From contig VXAY01007412.1 in the NCBI GenBank assembly GCA_013399855.1, positions 318,672 to 382,671 on the forward strand: DNA of 64,000 nt. The letters are read 5' to 3'. The stretch is from Oxyruncus cristatus. Its lineage: Eukaryota; Chordata; Aves; Passeriformes; Cotingidae. The translations under genes and the position numbers were made by a program. The notes under the pieces were generated by a model. The model saw only the letters and a list, made by a program, of their open reading frames with translations, was not told where the DNA came from and searched no databases. Positions 48,102 to 59,900 of this stretch are shown piece after piece; the stretch's first letter is position 1; each line of letters starts with the position of its first letter.

Positions 48102-51100
48102 TCAGTCGTGTCCCACCTCACCATCCCTGCTTGGCCCACGTGGTTCCAGGCTGTTATAGGATGGCAACGTGGTCACTACAGCCTCAACAGTAAAGCGATG
48201 TGGAGCACTGAGACCTGGTGTCTCTTCCTGGAAAGCAGTGTTATCATGACTGTTTGGAGAAGGTCCTGGTGGAGAGAGCTTCTGCCTGGAACGGAACCAG
48301 CGGAAGGCCAAGATAAAGGTGATGGCGATGAAATCCAGAATCAGCTCTGCAAGTTCCATCACAGACAGGACAGAGGATCCAAACCAGAGACTCCACTGGT
48401 TCCCAAGCTGGGACAGCAGAGTCACTACCTGCAAGAGATGGAGGAAGAGCAGTGAGGACAGCCCTCATTCAAGAGTTTTGCCTCCCTGCTTTTTCCCGCT
48501 AGCAGTTCCCCTGTGGTGCTGAGGGGTTCTCACCCTGCCACATGGAAAGAGACTGGATAGCCAGCAATGCTGCTGGAACAAACACGTGCCACTGTGGAGA
48601 GCCATCGTGGGGGAATGGGTGGCTAGAGAAGATATGGTGATAAAGTGTGTACCGTGAAGGCTGGAGACTCCCCGTTGGTCTTGTAGTTCCACTCCTCAAA
48701 AAAGATATTCACTTTGGCAACTCCATTCCTGTAAATGGAAGGTGAGGCTCAGTAACCCCAACTCCTCAATCCCTGCATTTCTTCACCAAGGGTAATTTTC
48801 TTCTCTGTCTCCTTCTGCCCCTATCCTTCTCCCACACGTACCACCCGGAGGCTTTTTCTCATCTCTGCAGTTCCCTCATTCTGCACTGAATGTAATCTTT
48901 GGTACTTACAGTGCACTTCTGAGACTGCACTGTGAAACCCAATGTTTGTGGCAAAAGCTTCTGCCAGCTCTCCTTCCCAATGTTCCATGAGCACGTACTG
49001 TGATTCCAGACCACATGGCAGGTGCCTGGGGCTTGCTGTTTTCATACCAACATCTGACCCCTTTCAAATTTTTCGCTTGGATCCCCAGCCCTTGCTGAAG
49101 TCTCAGAATATATCTACTCTGACTCAAATCCACTGGCCTTGTCCACAGGTTCCATGCCTGATCTCTTCCCATCATTGATCATTTATTCTGAACTCTGACA
49201 TTCCCAAAACACACACACTCCACTGGGATGGTTTCTGATTTGGACACAATCTCTGTTTAGGGGCTCTCACCTCTTGGATGTGATGTTGTATTTGTTCTGT
49301 TGTGAAAGCATGTAAAAAACCCAGTCCTGAAATGAAAGTGCAGTAAATTGTGTTACATGATCACAGTCACATCCTGTAGGTTTAGTACCAGTTGAGGAAA
49401 GACTAAACAGGAGGTGGGAGCAGTGCTGAAGAGCCAGGACACCCTCTCCTTACCTCTGAGACAGCAGAAGGCCAGCGGGAGTATCCAGCTGACAGCTGGT
49501 ACTGTGTCATTCTGGAAGACGAGAGGCTGTGTTAGCTGTTGAATCTGTGGGAGCCACAGGGCCAGGTCTTGCCATTTCCAGGCGCACCTGGAGATTCCCT
49601 CCCATGCTGAAGTTCTGCCCATTTTCCACTGTGCAGAATGCACAGTCCTTGGGAGCTCACCCCTAAGCTGACCCTGATGTTCCTTGGTCATTTTGGCGTC
49701 CTGATGGGAGATACACCATTTTGGGTGGCAGCTTAGCTATTGACTCAAGCTTTTGCCCTGGCCAGTGAATGCTTTCCAACAGTTCTAGGAATAAAGAGTT
49801 TTCAGTCTTCCTGACTGACTGATGATCAAACTTACTTGCAAGGTTTCCTACATTTGTGGAAACAGCCCAGCACATCAGCTTTGAATTCAGCCAGGAGTTT
49901 GTAATAGCAGTAGCCTGAACAGCAGAGAAAGTAAATCCAGGTAAGCTCACAGTATCTTTATATAAAAGGCGATGTGTGACAGTAAGGGGAATCCAGAGAA
50001 TGTTTCCTCCACAAGCTCCAAGGGACAGACCATCCAAGACAAGAGTGTCCTTTGGAAGTTCCCCCCAGGAAGCTCATTGAAGACAGTAAGATGTACTGGG
50101 GCAGGGGGGACACCTAACAGGTTCAGATGGGCACGAGTTTTACTGTTCCTTCTGTCCACTTACCCCAAGATATGTGCTTTGTGTAGTCACAGTACTCTGC
50201 TCCTTCGGGTAAGGGGTAGAAGTAATAGGCACAGCCACAGCGCTCGACCACGTTCAGCTGAAAGCAGGAGCGAATGCAGACCTGGGAGGCACATGAGGCG
50301 GAAAAGGCTGAGCAAGGAAACCAAACCCACTGCAGCCTATTAACATACTATTAACATCATACTATTAACAGAGCCCACGGACAAGCATGGCCCTTAGGGA
50401 ACTAAAATATTTCAGGAAAGTAGGGAAACAAGCCAGCACAGGACCAGTGACAGTGAGTTACCTGTTCGGTGTAGCGGGATGAGTACAGATTTTGCACTGG
50501 CACGTCACTGCCATCCTCTGTGCAATCACTGTAACTGCCCCCAAGACGCACAGTCATCTCCTGGAATAGCAAACTGTCATTGCACAGAACAACTGGCACT
50601 TTGCTGTCCTCTTCCTAAGCTTCCATGCCACAGGCTGCTCGACCATCAGTATCTACTCTTTATGCTTTCCTCAGGATGCTTCCATTTCATTGTTCACTGA
50701 TAAAGTGCAGCCAAATCTAGTCCGTAAGCTGCTCTTCTTCCTCTCCCTCCACTCCATGTGATTAATCCCCTCCCTTAAACACGCACTGGGTCTATGACAA
50801 CCCATCTGTATCTATGCACCAAGTTAAACTTCCCCATAGGCTCACATCCACAGGTCTTTCCCCTGCTGCTTCCTTACCTTTCTCATGCTGATGGAGGTCT
50901 CGATACCAGGACGCACGTTGAAACCCCCATCATCCATGAAGGCTGGCTCATTCTGATCATGCACCATGACCCTGGCTCCTGTCACCGTGGACAACAGAGG
51001 GATGAAATCATTCTGTTCGGTGCGCACCACCAGAGAGAGACCTGAGGAAACGTCAAAGAGCAAGGGAGGTCATGGCTGGCTGTGGTGTGGGAGAGTAGGG

Positions 51101-54100
51101 AGAACACAATGGTTAGAAGCGAGTCTGTAAGAGATAAAGGAAGAGATAGACATCAAACTGGGCTGCACCGAAGCTTGGCAGCAATAGAGGGTGGCTGGAG
51201 GGAGTCCAGAGACAAAGCTGGAGGCTCCAGAAGAGGCCAGAGAAAGCCATCACCGTGGCTTAGGAAAAGCAGAACTGGGAATTGAGAGAGATTTCATTGA
51301 GTGACTTGGAGTCAGGTGGAAGAAAAATCTGCAGATCTGGCTTTAAGAGGTTTCATGGAGTTTAGGAACACAAGCTGGTCAGTTGCTGGAAAGAGGGAAA
51401 TGGAGAAGGAGGAGGTAAAGACCAGGCTCTCAGGAGCACAGCACTATGGCTCAACATTTCAGGAAGGGCCAGCACAAGTCCAGAGGGAGCAACGTAAGGA
51501 TCAGACACTGATGGGAGAGAGAGAGTTCAATGGGCATCAGTGAGGGACAGCCCTGTCCTCGAGACAGCTGTCCCCACATGGGCAAAACCAGCTTGGGCAA
51601 GACAGAGCAGGGCTGCAATCTGCCACCGCCAGTATTAAGCAGAGCAGGATGCCCCTAACTCCTAAGGAAAATAGAGCTAAGTGATACTCCTTACTCACCA
51701 AAGAGTGCCTCTCACCCACCATTATTGATCCCAGGCAGCGAAGATGTCCACAGGCTGCTGCTGTTGTCATTAAAGGTATAGCAGTTCCCATACAAGGGAT
51801 GGTGGAAGTGGGTGTAATTCCTGAGAGGGGAACAGAAACATTCACACAGTGTGAGACTGCAAGGACTGCAAGACCAAGAGGAAGGGCTTTATGAAAGAAA
51901 CAACTCTGTTTTCTATCAGCAGGGAGAGGGGCTAGCAGATGGGCAGTATTTGTTGTGTAAACTCACCTGAACAGGGAAAAGCAATTAAAATGTACTGTAA
52001 AAAATGTCCTGGAGCTGGACAGGTTTTTATGCCGTGTTTTCCATACTGCTATTGAGGGCCCAAATAGGTTTTAGCAGTACTAGCAAATACTGCATTATCT
52101 TCCTAATACTGAAGAATATTTCAACCCCTTTTCCTCCCTAGCTGATGGGTGTAATTCCACTACCTGTACTACCTCTTTTTTGACCAATAATAGCAGGAGA
52201 AAAGTAGAATTTTTTTTTACTGTCTTTTTGTATAAACTCTCTCCTGTCCTCTTCCTGTATGTGGGCTGATATGTACCACTTTGCTGCACAGAGAGTAAAA
52301 AAAAAAATACTTTTAAACTGTACATCGGTACCCACCCTGGCATTTGTACCAGTGGGTTACCGGTTCATTTGTGTGAAACCCAGGAAAAGGCAAAACCATC
52401 CTTTGAGGTTCATATTTGCAGGTCACAGAAACTGTGGCCCTGATACGCACAACCCACAGTAAAGACTCAAGAAAGATCATTTGAGACAATGGGAAGTGAA
52501 CAAGGAACGAACCCACCTTGAAAAACAGGTTCTTTAATGTGGGTTCCTTGATTCCCCTCAAACCCAGGCACAGAATGAGTGTTTTCAGGAAGACTTGGTG
52601 GGATGTTTCCACTACTTACGCCTTGTCGCATGTTGCTTCATTAAAGCGGCAAGCATAGATAAAATTCTCAAAGTCAGACTCATCCAGGGCTTTTGCATCA
52701 GGCACCTGGGCCAGGATATTGATATAGTGAAAGCTGTACCATTCCCGCACGGCATCCACTCCTGAGGAGTACGCCTGATGGAAACAGTCCTTGTTGTTTT
52801 CACTGCACTGTTGAGAAGAAGAAAACCAGCTGTGTCAGAGAAGTCTTGTCCGGGAGGCAAGGCTAGCCTGTGGAAGAGCTGTTCTCCCTCAGCACAGGCA
52901 GGAGATGACTGAGGGAGTGGAAGAGCTCCACAGGGTTCCTGCGCTTGACCAAAAGGTCATCAGCAGGAAGCGAAAGAGCAAACGCAGGGCAGTTCCTTGG
53001 TGGAAGGGAAATGCCAGGTGAATAAGCAAGGCTGAGTAAAACCCAGGAAGCAGAAAGTCGAAGTGAGGTGTGCTAGATGATCTGCACATAAATTCTGCCT
53101 GGTATAAAACCAGGAGCTTTAAATTCTTGAGTGGGGAGCCCTTCCCTCAGGGTGTGTCCAGAAAAACTTCTGTGATCCTGTGGGAACTCCAGTTAACTGG
53201 CAAGCGATTAGCTTCAGTCCTTCAGTGCCTTTTTAAATGCAAACACAGATACCCTAGGGCGAGGAAGCTGCTACCTAGGAGTAAATGCGACCATGACCAC
53301 ATTTCAGGTGACCCAGGACCATCAAATACTTTACCCCTTTGAATTATTGGGCAATGCAGGCAGCTGATGCTGATAAACTGCTCTCCAAAGGCAACTGCAA
53401 GGCTGATGTAGCCTTCAGGAAGGACAAAGTTTCCCTGCTGTACCTAGGAAAAGATGGACAGTAGAGCGGACAAGTCCCCTTGGGGCCTGCATGGACAGGG
53501 ACTGGTCTTATGGAACAGGATTGCATTGGGCAAAGAATTCAGCTCTTCTTTTATCTGTCATTAGGAAAAGCCAGTGCAAATTAATTGGACTCCTACAGAG
53601 GGAAATGCACGGGCAACAGTCTAACAAGACAGAAGTAGCTAGGCAGAGACTGGAGTGGGTAGGGCACAGGATATCTAGGGATCTCACCAGAACAAAGCCA
53701 ATTTTCCAGTCATTCTTGTCCACTGAGGGACTGTTCTCCGGCAAGTTGACTAAGTTATCCCGCTTCTGCCTCCGCAAAGGATGGCGCTGGACATGGTGGA
53801 GCAGGCTCCTTGAGCTACGCTTTTGCGTAGACGGGGTGGACCAGTCGCTTTGTGGCAGAGACATGTTGTAGTCATAAAGGTCTAGCAGTGTCTGACGGGT
53901 GATTTGGTCCAGCTCATCCAGCTTCTTTCGGATGGCGCTGTATCTATACGGTGGGGAGAGAGGACTTAAGTCTAGCAGGTTTAGGGCTGGGTGCACATAA
54001 ACAGCTCTGAATAAGACATGCAGCAAAGTTTTACTGGGGTGATTCCGGACATTGCTGCCACCAGCTGTAAATCTCACCCCTTGCTGCAGGCTATCGTCCT

Positions 54101-54707
54101 CGTAGGAGTGAAGTAAATCTGCTTTAGCCCCGTGGCAGTTTATATTGCAGCCTGCTAGCATACACCACCAAGTAGAGCTGCCTAAACTAACATGCCTTAC
54201 TGTGAATGGCAGCAAAGGCCCGTGAAAAGGTGTCCTTTCCACCGGCACCGCTACCGAAATGGCCCCTCAAGGACCGTGAGGAGAATAAGAGAGCATGCTT
54301 TTATCCTACACCCGTTAAAGTCAAGGCAGTCAACAGCTCTGGAAGTCTATTTCTTACCTGTATGGATTGAGGGTGCACAGCGTCACGGCTGGGAAAGTCA
54401 GCCTGTCAGAGTTCAGGTTGAGGTTGAGGTTGACAGGGTAGCTGAAGTACTCCCTGTAGAGGATCCCAAACTGCCAGTACATTAAGCCGAAGGTGAGAAA
54501 GAAGAGAACAGACCAGAAGGCTGTCTTCATCTTATTCTTTTTGGAGCACACCAGGCGAATAGCCCCATGGATGGTTGTGTTGCTGCAGAAGAACTGGAAT
54601 AGCTCCTGGTAGGAACTGTAGAATTCGATGAGACCCTCCCGCTCCTCTTCTTTCTGCAGCTGCTCCTCTTCTTGCTTACATTGTCTCGTTTTCTCCCCTT
54701 CTGGCAT
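48102..54707 (-). CDS. SCNN1A: Epithelial sodium channel alpha subunit (12 coding exons)
   Basis: Pore subunit of the amiloride-sensitive Na+ channel in epithelial apical membranes, assembling with beta and gamma. Exons: 54358-54707, 53688-53943, 52620-52807, 51720-51820, 50878-51041, 50462-50560, 50164-50281, 49836-49914, 49454-49511, 49271-49326, 48653-48728, 48102-48428. All phases agree: 1872 nt, 623 aa (human is 669). The gating HG motif is H47-G48, TM1 is about 60-84, and [14 protein letters not shown] follows. Basic furin-type sites KRSSR and RRQKR lie near 158-162 and 174-178. The extracellular domain is cysteine-rich. TM2 is about 532-560, with selectivity filter G532-S533-S534. The cytoplasmic tail has LPSY at 603-606 where mammals have a PPxY motif. 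The first reported open frame begins at GTG; the first true ATG is 54707 (MPEGEK). The gene is convergent with VAMP1. Confidence 0.97.
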
Positions 54708-54731
54708 CTTCCCTGCCTTCACAGACCCACC
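54708..54731 (-). other. SCNN1A: Possible SCNN1A 5' UTR segment with upstream splice acceptor
   Basis: The minus strand reads ...TGTGCTGTAG|GGTGGGTCTG before the ATG. A splice acceptor at 54732-54733 would place a noncoding first exon farther right, perhaps in the gap or the CpG block. The pyrimidine tract is only moderate. Confidence 0.35.
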
Positions 54732-54921
54732 CTACAGCACAAACTCAGAATTAGGGGGTCACCCTGTAAGACCGTGGCTCCGGGTGGTTCTTCATCACCA
54801 TCTTCCCCAAACCTCGGTGTTTTCACCCCCTCCTCCCTGACCCCCATCCCAGGCTGTAGGTCCCCCTCCCATATATGACACGGGGTAGATCCTTCCCCAT
54901 CGAACAGTCCCCGCATCCCTC

Positions 54922-55154
54922 NNNNNNNNNNNNNNNNNNNNNNNNNNNNNNNNNNNNNNNNNNNNNNNNNNNNNNNNNNNNNNNNNNNNNNNNNNNNNNN
55001 NNNNNNNNNNNNNNNNNNNNNNNNNNNNNNNNNNNNNNNNNNNNNNNNNNNNNNNNNNNNNNNNNNNNNNNNNNNNNNNNNNNNNNNNNNNNNNNNNNNN
55101 NNNNNNNNNNNNNNNNNNNNNNNNNNNNNNNNNNNNNNNNNNNNNNNNNNNNNN
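54922..55154. other. Assembly gap (233 N)
   Basis: Unresolved bases next to GC-rich sequence, just upstream of SCNN1A. GC-rich promoter sequence is a common cause of such gaps. Any frame spanning it is meaningless. Confidence 1.
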
Positions 55155-55610
55155 CTGTCCCTCCTGCCTGCCCCCTCCTGCCCCTTCCCCTTCCCCCGGG
55201 CGCCTCTCCCGGGGAAGAAAAGCCACTTGAAAGTCTCAAGTGTCGGCGGCTGGGGGACCGGGGACACGTCGGGGCAGTGACCTTGGTGGTGCCGGCGGGG
55301 GTCAAGACGCGGCCGCCGCGCTGCGGGCGGGCAGCGGGGCCCCCCCAGTGTCCCCCGAGGGGAGCCCAGCCCCGGCCAGGTACGGCTGCCGAGCAGCCCG
55401 AACCTCCTCCTCCTCCTCCCACCCCCTCCGGCAGGGACGCGGCGTCCCAGCGAGCCGAGGCGATGCAGACAGAAAGTTGGCAGCACCGGTCCCCGGGGCA
55501 GCCGCAGGCAGTGCCGGCCGGCCGGGAACCCCCCCGCGGGGGCGGCAGGACTCGACGGGCGGTGAGAGCTCCTGCATGGCTTTCATGGCCATATTGTGCT
55601 TTCCAAGGGC
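55155..55610 (-). promoter_or_regulatory. SCNN1A: CpG-rich block, probable SCNN1A promoter / noncoding first exon
   Basis: A GC- and CpG-dense stretch (for example around 55290-55345 and 55500-55560) sits 0.5-0.9 kb upstream of the SCNN1A ATG on its strand. No protein is recognised in it on either strand. Assignment to SCNN1A is by position only; a rightward noncoding transcript is possible. Confidence 0.5.
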
Positions 55611-56439
55611 AAAGCCGAGAGTTTTGGGTGAGATCCGCGAAGGGGATGGGGCTGGGACAGAGAAGGCTGGGGGTGACTCGGTGATACACGAGTTACCGCA
55701 TCACCTTTGCTGGTTCCTTAACTAAAGCAGTCTTTCGCATCCCGAACTACGTGGCCCAGCCATGAGTGGGAACTTGTTTTGCTGATTTGTGCCTGGGAAA
55801 TCAAGGCCTCCCAGCATTACCCAAAGCCTTTCAGTGTTTCCGCAGCCCATGGAAATGAACACCTGTAGCCAATGTGACCAGAAGTCTCTAACACTGCCCT
55901 ATCATTATAACCATGAAAGTTCTTTACTGATCTTTTCTCCCAATGATTTTCCGTCTCTCTCTGAAGTTTTCACTTATTTCTTTCCTTTCTGGATACCTCC
56001 TTCAGAAAAGTCCACGTTCAGAGTGTTCTCTCGCTGAATTTCGATCCTTATTGGAGTTTGCTCTGGTTTGGTTAGTGACTCAAAATACGCAGCCACTTTC
56101 ACCTCTTCGTGTTGCAAAATACCATGCTTGAAAAGGGCAAGCTATACACTTTTGAGGCCAGCAGTTAAGTGACAGTGTGCCTGCAACAGCCTTGTGACAG
56201 GTGCTTGTTACAAGTCTACAGCTGCAACTTGGAGCTTTCCGCTAGCTCCATTCTCTGACAAAAAAAAACAACAATGCAGAGCAAAAGCATTGTTTCTCCT
56301 GCAATTCTAAACTTAGTTATAACTCCAGTAACTCATTTTTGAACTTTCATCAAAGATGAAAGTTGCAAAAAGTGGGAGGGATGAGGGGAATGAACCGATA
56401 CTGTATCAAATGCCTCTTAGAAAGCGGCTTCCTCAGAGC

Positions 56440-56957
56440 ATTACTACTTCCAGCTCTGAGGCCCCCTACATGGGAAGGATGTGGTCCTATTGGAATGAGT
56501 CCAGAGGAGGCCACGAAGATGACCAGAGGGCTGGAGTACCTCTCCCATGGAGGCAGGCTGAGAGGAGAGAGGTGGGGTTGTTCAGCCTGGAGAAGCAAAG
56601 GTTGCAGGGAGATCTTATTGCAGCCTTACAGTACCCAAAGGGGCTGCAAGAGAGCTGGAGAGGGACTTTTTATAAGGACATGTAGTGATAGGACATGGGG
56701 GAATGGCTTAAAACTGAAAGAGGGTAGGTTTAGGTTATATACTAAGAAGAAATTCTTTACTATGAGGGTGGTGAGACACTGGAACAGGTTGCCCAGAGAA
56801 ACTGGACGGTCCATCCCTGGAAGTGTTCAAGGCCAGGTTGGATGGGGCTTAGAGCCACCTGGTCTAGTGGAGGGTGCCCCTGCCCATGGCAGGAAGGTGG
56901 GAACCAGATGATCTTTAAGGTTCCTTCCAACCCAAACCATTCTACGATTCTATAATT
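56440..56957 (+). mobile_element. CR1 LINE 3' fragment
   Basis: Opens with CTCTGAGGCCCCCTACATGG and GAGTCCAGAGGAGGCCACGA, continues with TTGTTCAGCCTGGAGAAGCA, AAATTCTTTACTATGAGGGT and CTGGAACAGGTTGCCCAGAG. It ends TTCCTTCCAACCCAAACCAT then TCTACGATTCTAT, the typical CR1 terminus. This is the longest and best preserved CR1 in the window (about 0.5 kb). Confidence 0.95.
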
Positions 56958-59900
56958 ACAAGTATCCTTCTGGGTTGGACTGATGGTCTGTGCAGCTCTG
57001 TATTCCATCTTGGACAGTGCCAGTAGGAGATGTCATTTAGTGGAGGGATGTGAGCTCCTCTGATTTGTGCCACTTCTGTGTTTTATGCATTCAGACAGAC
57101 CTGGATACTAACAATTATGCAGCATCGGTGCTTGCAATTACCAGTGTAACCTATGGAGCTATAATCCAGTCACTTCACAGAGAGCAACTTGTTTGACTTA
57201 CATTATCATAATTTCCTGAAATTACTTGAAGAGACTAATACTCAAAAACTGCTTCTCTCTTACTGGAATTGTGACTCTATCTCATTGGAATGACAAAAAT
57301 TATTTTGCCCCTGAAAATGCCCCTTTTATACTCCTTTAAATTAAGAGCAGCCACAAAGCAACTATAGCCAAATTTGGTAGCACTCAGGCATTCTATGATT
57401 TCCACAGTATTTAAAACTGTCTTTTTTGAAGAAAATTAATTTAGAAACACAGTCCTTTTTGCTGGTGGAAGACAAAGGTAACTTACATGTTTTGGTTTCT
57501 TTCGACTTGAGGAATAATAAAAATTTGAACACCTGGACTGATTTGCTGTATCTGAATGACAGTCTAAAGCAATTTTTTCAGAATTTTGTCATGACTGACA
57601 ATTTCCATCATCATGTTGTTTTGGAGAACTTTTGGCCTTTGCTGTTTTGGATGTGAATAGCAGATGCTTAGGGCATGGATGCATGTATTGTATGTTTCAT
57701 TTTTACATGTAGACACGATATACATCATATACCTCTGTATCTCTACATACACATGCATATTTAAGTGCATATTTGTTTTTCAGAAGACTTTACCCATATA
57801 TTGTATTTTTTTAAAAAAAGAATTAATAAGACATTTACTGTCTCTTTCACGATTTCCAGTGGCCATGGAAATTGCTGTCATCCAAGCAATTCCCCTTTCC
57901 CACTTTATCACGCCAGTGAGCTGCTCAGACTGTCGTGCACTATCTGCTGTTGTGGGGCACCTCAGAGCACGGATCAGCCCTGAGGTGACTTCCAGTAGCT
58001 TCAGTCATGCGAATATCATGCTTTGGCTGTTGCTTTGTAAAAGTCCCTGTGTTCCCATGGTCACACAGATGTGCTGCAAATCGATTGCCAATGCACAAAG
58101 GAACTCAAAATTAATTTTTAACATTGCTACATATACAATTACCACTTGGTTCCCCAAATACCTTAGAAACAATGCAAATAAGAAATCTTCTGTTGCCAGC
58201 TGAGCTCCAGTCTAAACCTCTATTAGAAGAAGATCAGAATTTGCTGACTCTTCAGGGTTTGTTGGTTTTTTTTTATTGCTTACACCTTCCCAGCTTCTGT
58301 GCTATTTTTTTTTTTTTTCCCAGTATGTACATGAACTGGATCTCTAAAGTGACCATCTTGTGACTCAGATTGTTGTGATAAATGGTAACTTTTTCCTCAG
58401 GAACACTTCACTGTAACAGAAAATATTGGCATGGAATTATTAGTGCAGTTTGCAAAAGCAGCTGCTGTTGATAATTTAGGTGATTATGTACACTCCTGTC
58501 TCAAGCTTCTATCATGCACCGGTCTTCTGAGCATTTTGCCCATCCACAACTTTCTGGATATTTCCCTGTATTGACCTATCAAGGTGACTCACACCTGATG
58601 GAACTGGTTTAGACACTGATGGTTATTGCCCTCACTCCCATTCAGGCTCAGCAATTATCGGATAATTTGTCTTCTGAAATCCCAAGTCTTGCATTAGGAT
58701 GAAAGATCTTCCATCAGGCACTACAAATCCTTTCTGGAAGTTTTGATTCATAGTATTTACTTCACCTCTAACAACATTTTAAATCCAAGGAGCTTTATAC
58801 TGAAAAGATCCCTGCCACTCGGTTCCTTCTCTTATGAAATGGAAAGCGCCCTGTTGTTCTGGGCAGTGCTTCTGTATATTACATCTTCATAAGCTGAATG
58901 CATGATTGCTTTTTATTGCTACTGAACAACCTTTGAATAAACATGAATCATTTTTTATGGCACCAAATTTGAAATGCTTCCTTACCACCTACATCTATTA
59001 TCTGCCCAGGTAGGAATGTGATAATGATCTGTAGTACACACAATGTTTTAAAACAGAACAAACTTCTTTTCAACACACTGCTACTGTGGTGGGAAAAAAA
59101 AGTCTCCCCCTATCTGGTATGGATGCCAAGTGTAAAAATTATACATGTTTTTGAACTACTTGATAGACCTTTGATCAATTTAATTCTTTTGTGTACCTGT
59201 ATGTGCAATTGTATTTTCCTTCTCCTACAAGGAAGAAGCCAGTGATTATTTCTGGATTATCTACTTCTGCTTGTATTTTTCTGCATTAAAACTAGCAACA
59301 CAAACAGTCAAGGAACAGCATCATGGATGTTGCTATATGTTTAAGTGTTTGGCCAAAGAAGCACCAGCTCAGTAGGTGATAAATTTGGGTAAGCGTGAGG
59401 TTACACATTGGACCACTGTTGTCTTCAACAGGGAGATATTTATGCAGGTTGCATGGACTCCCTTGAGGCAGAGGTGGTGATCTCTAAAGAGAGTTATTAT
59501 TAAAAAGCCATCAGGGATTTGCAAACTAATCTAATGGGCCATTGAATGCCTTCTGCCTTGCTGCTGATGTAAGCTACCAGGAAACAGTGATGTCTGTCCC
59601 AAATAACCAGTGATACCACAGCAGCAAGAACATGTCCATGTACATACTTCCATTCCTTCGAGTCCCGAGGAGGCCAATTTTCATACATTTATTCGTTTTT
59701 ACCTTGTAGGAGCAGAGTGGCTGTAGGGAGCCATTCTGGTGAAGCTAAAGGGAGCCCTGGGGGAAAATCGAAGTAATATGTGTTATCTCTATCTTTCAGC
59801 ATGAAAGATGGGAGACTATCAGGTAGAGTCATGAATATGTAGGACTGAGAAAATCCTGCTGGAAACTGTGTGGAGGGATCCCAGTCTCTCTTCCTAGGAG

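Noticed and set aside
54823..55689. Minus-strand frames of 255-288 residues across the assembly gap
   Set aside because: They run through 233 unknown bases, so continuity is artificial.
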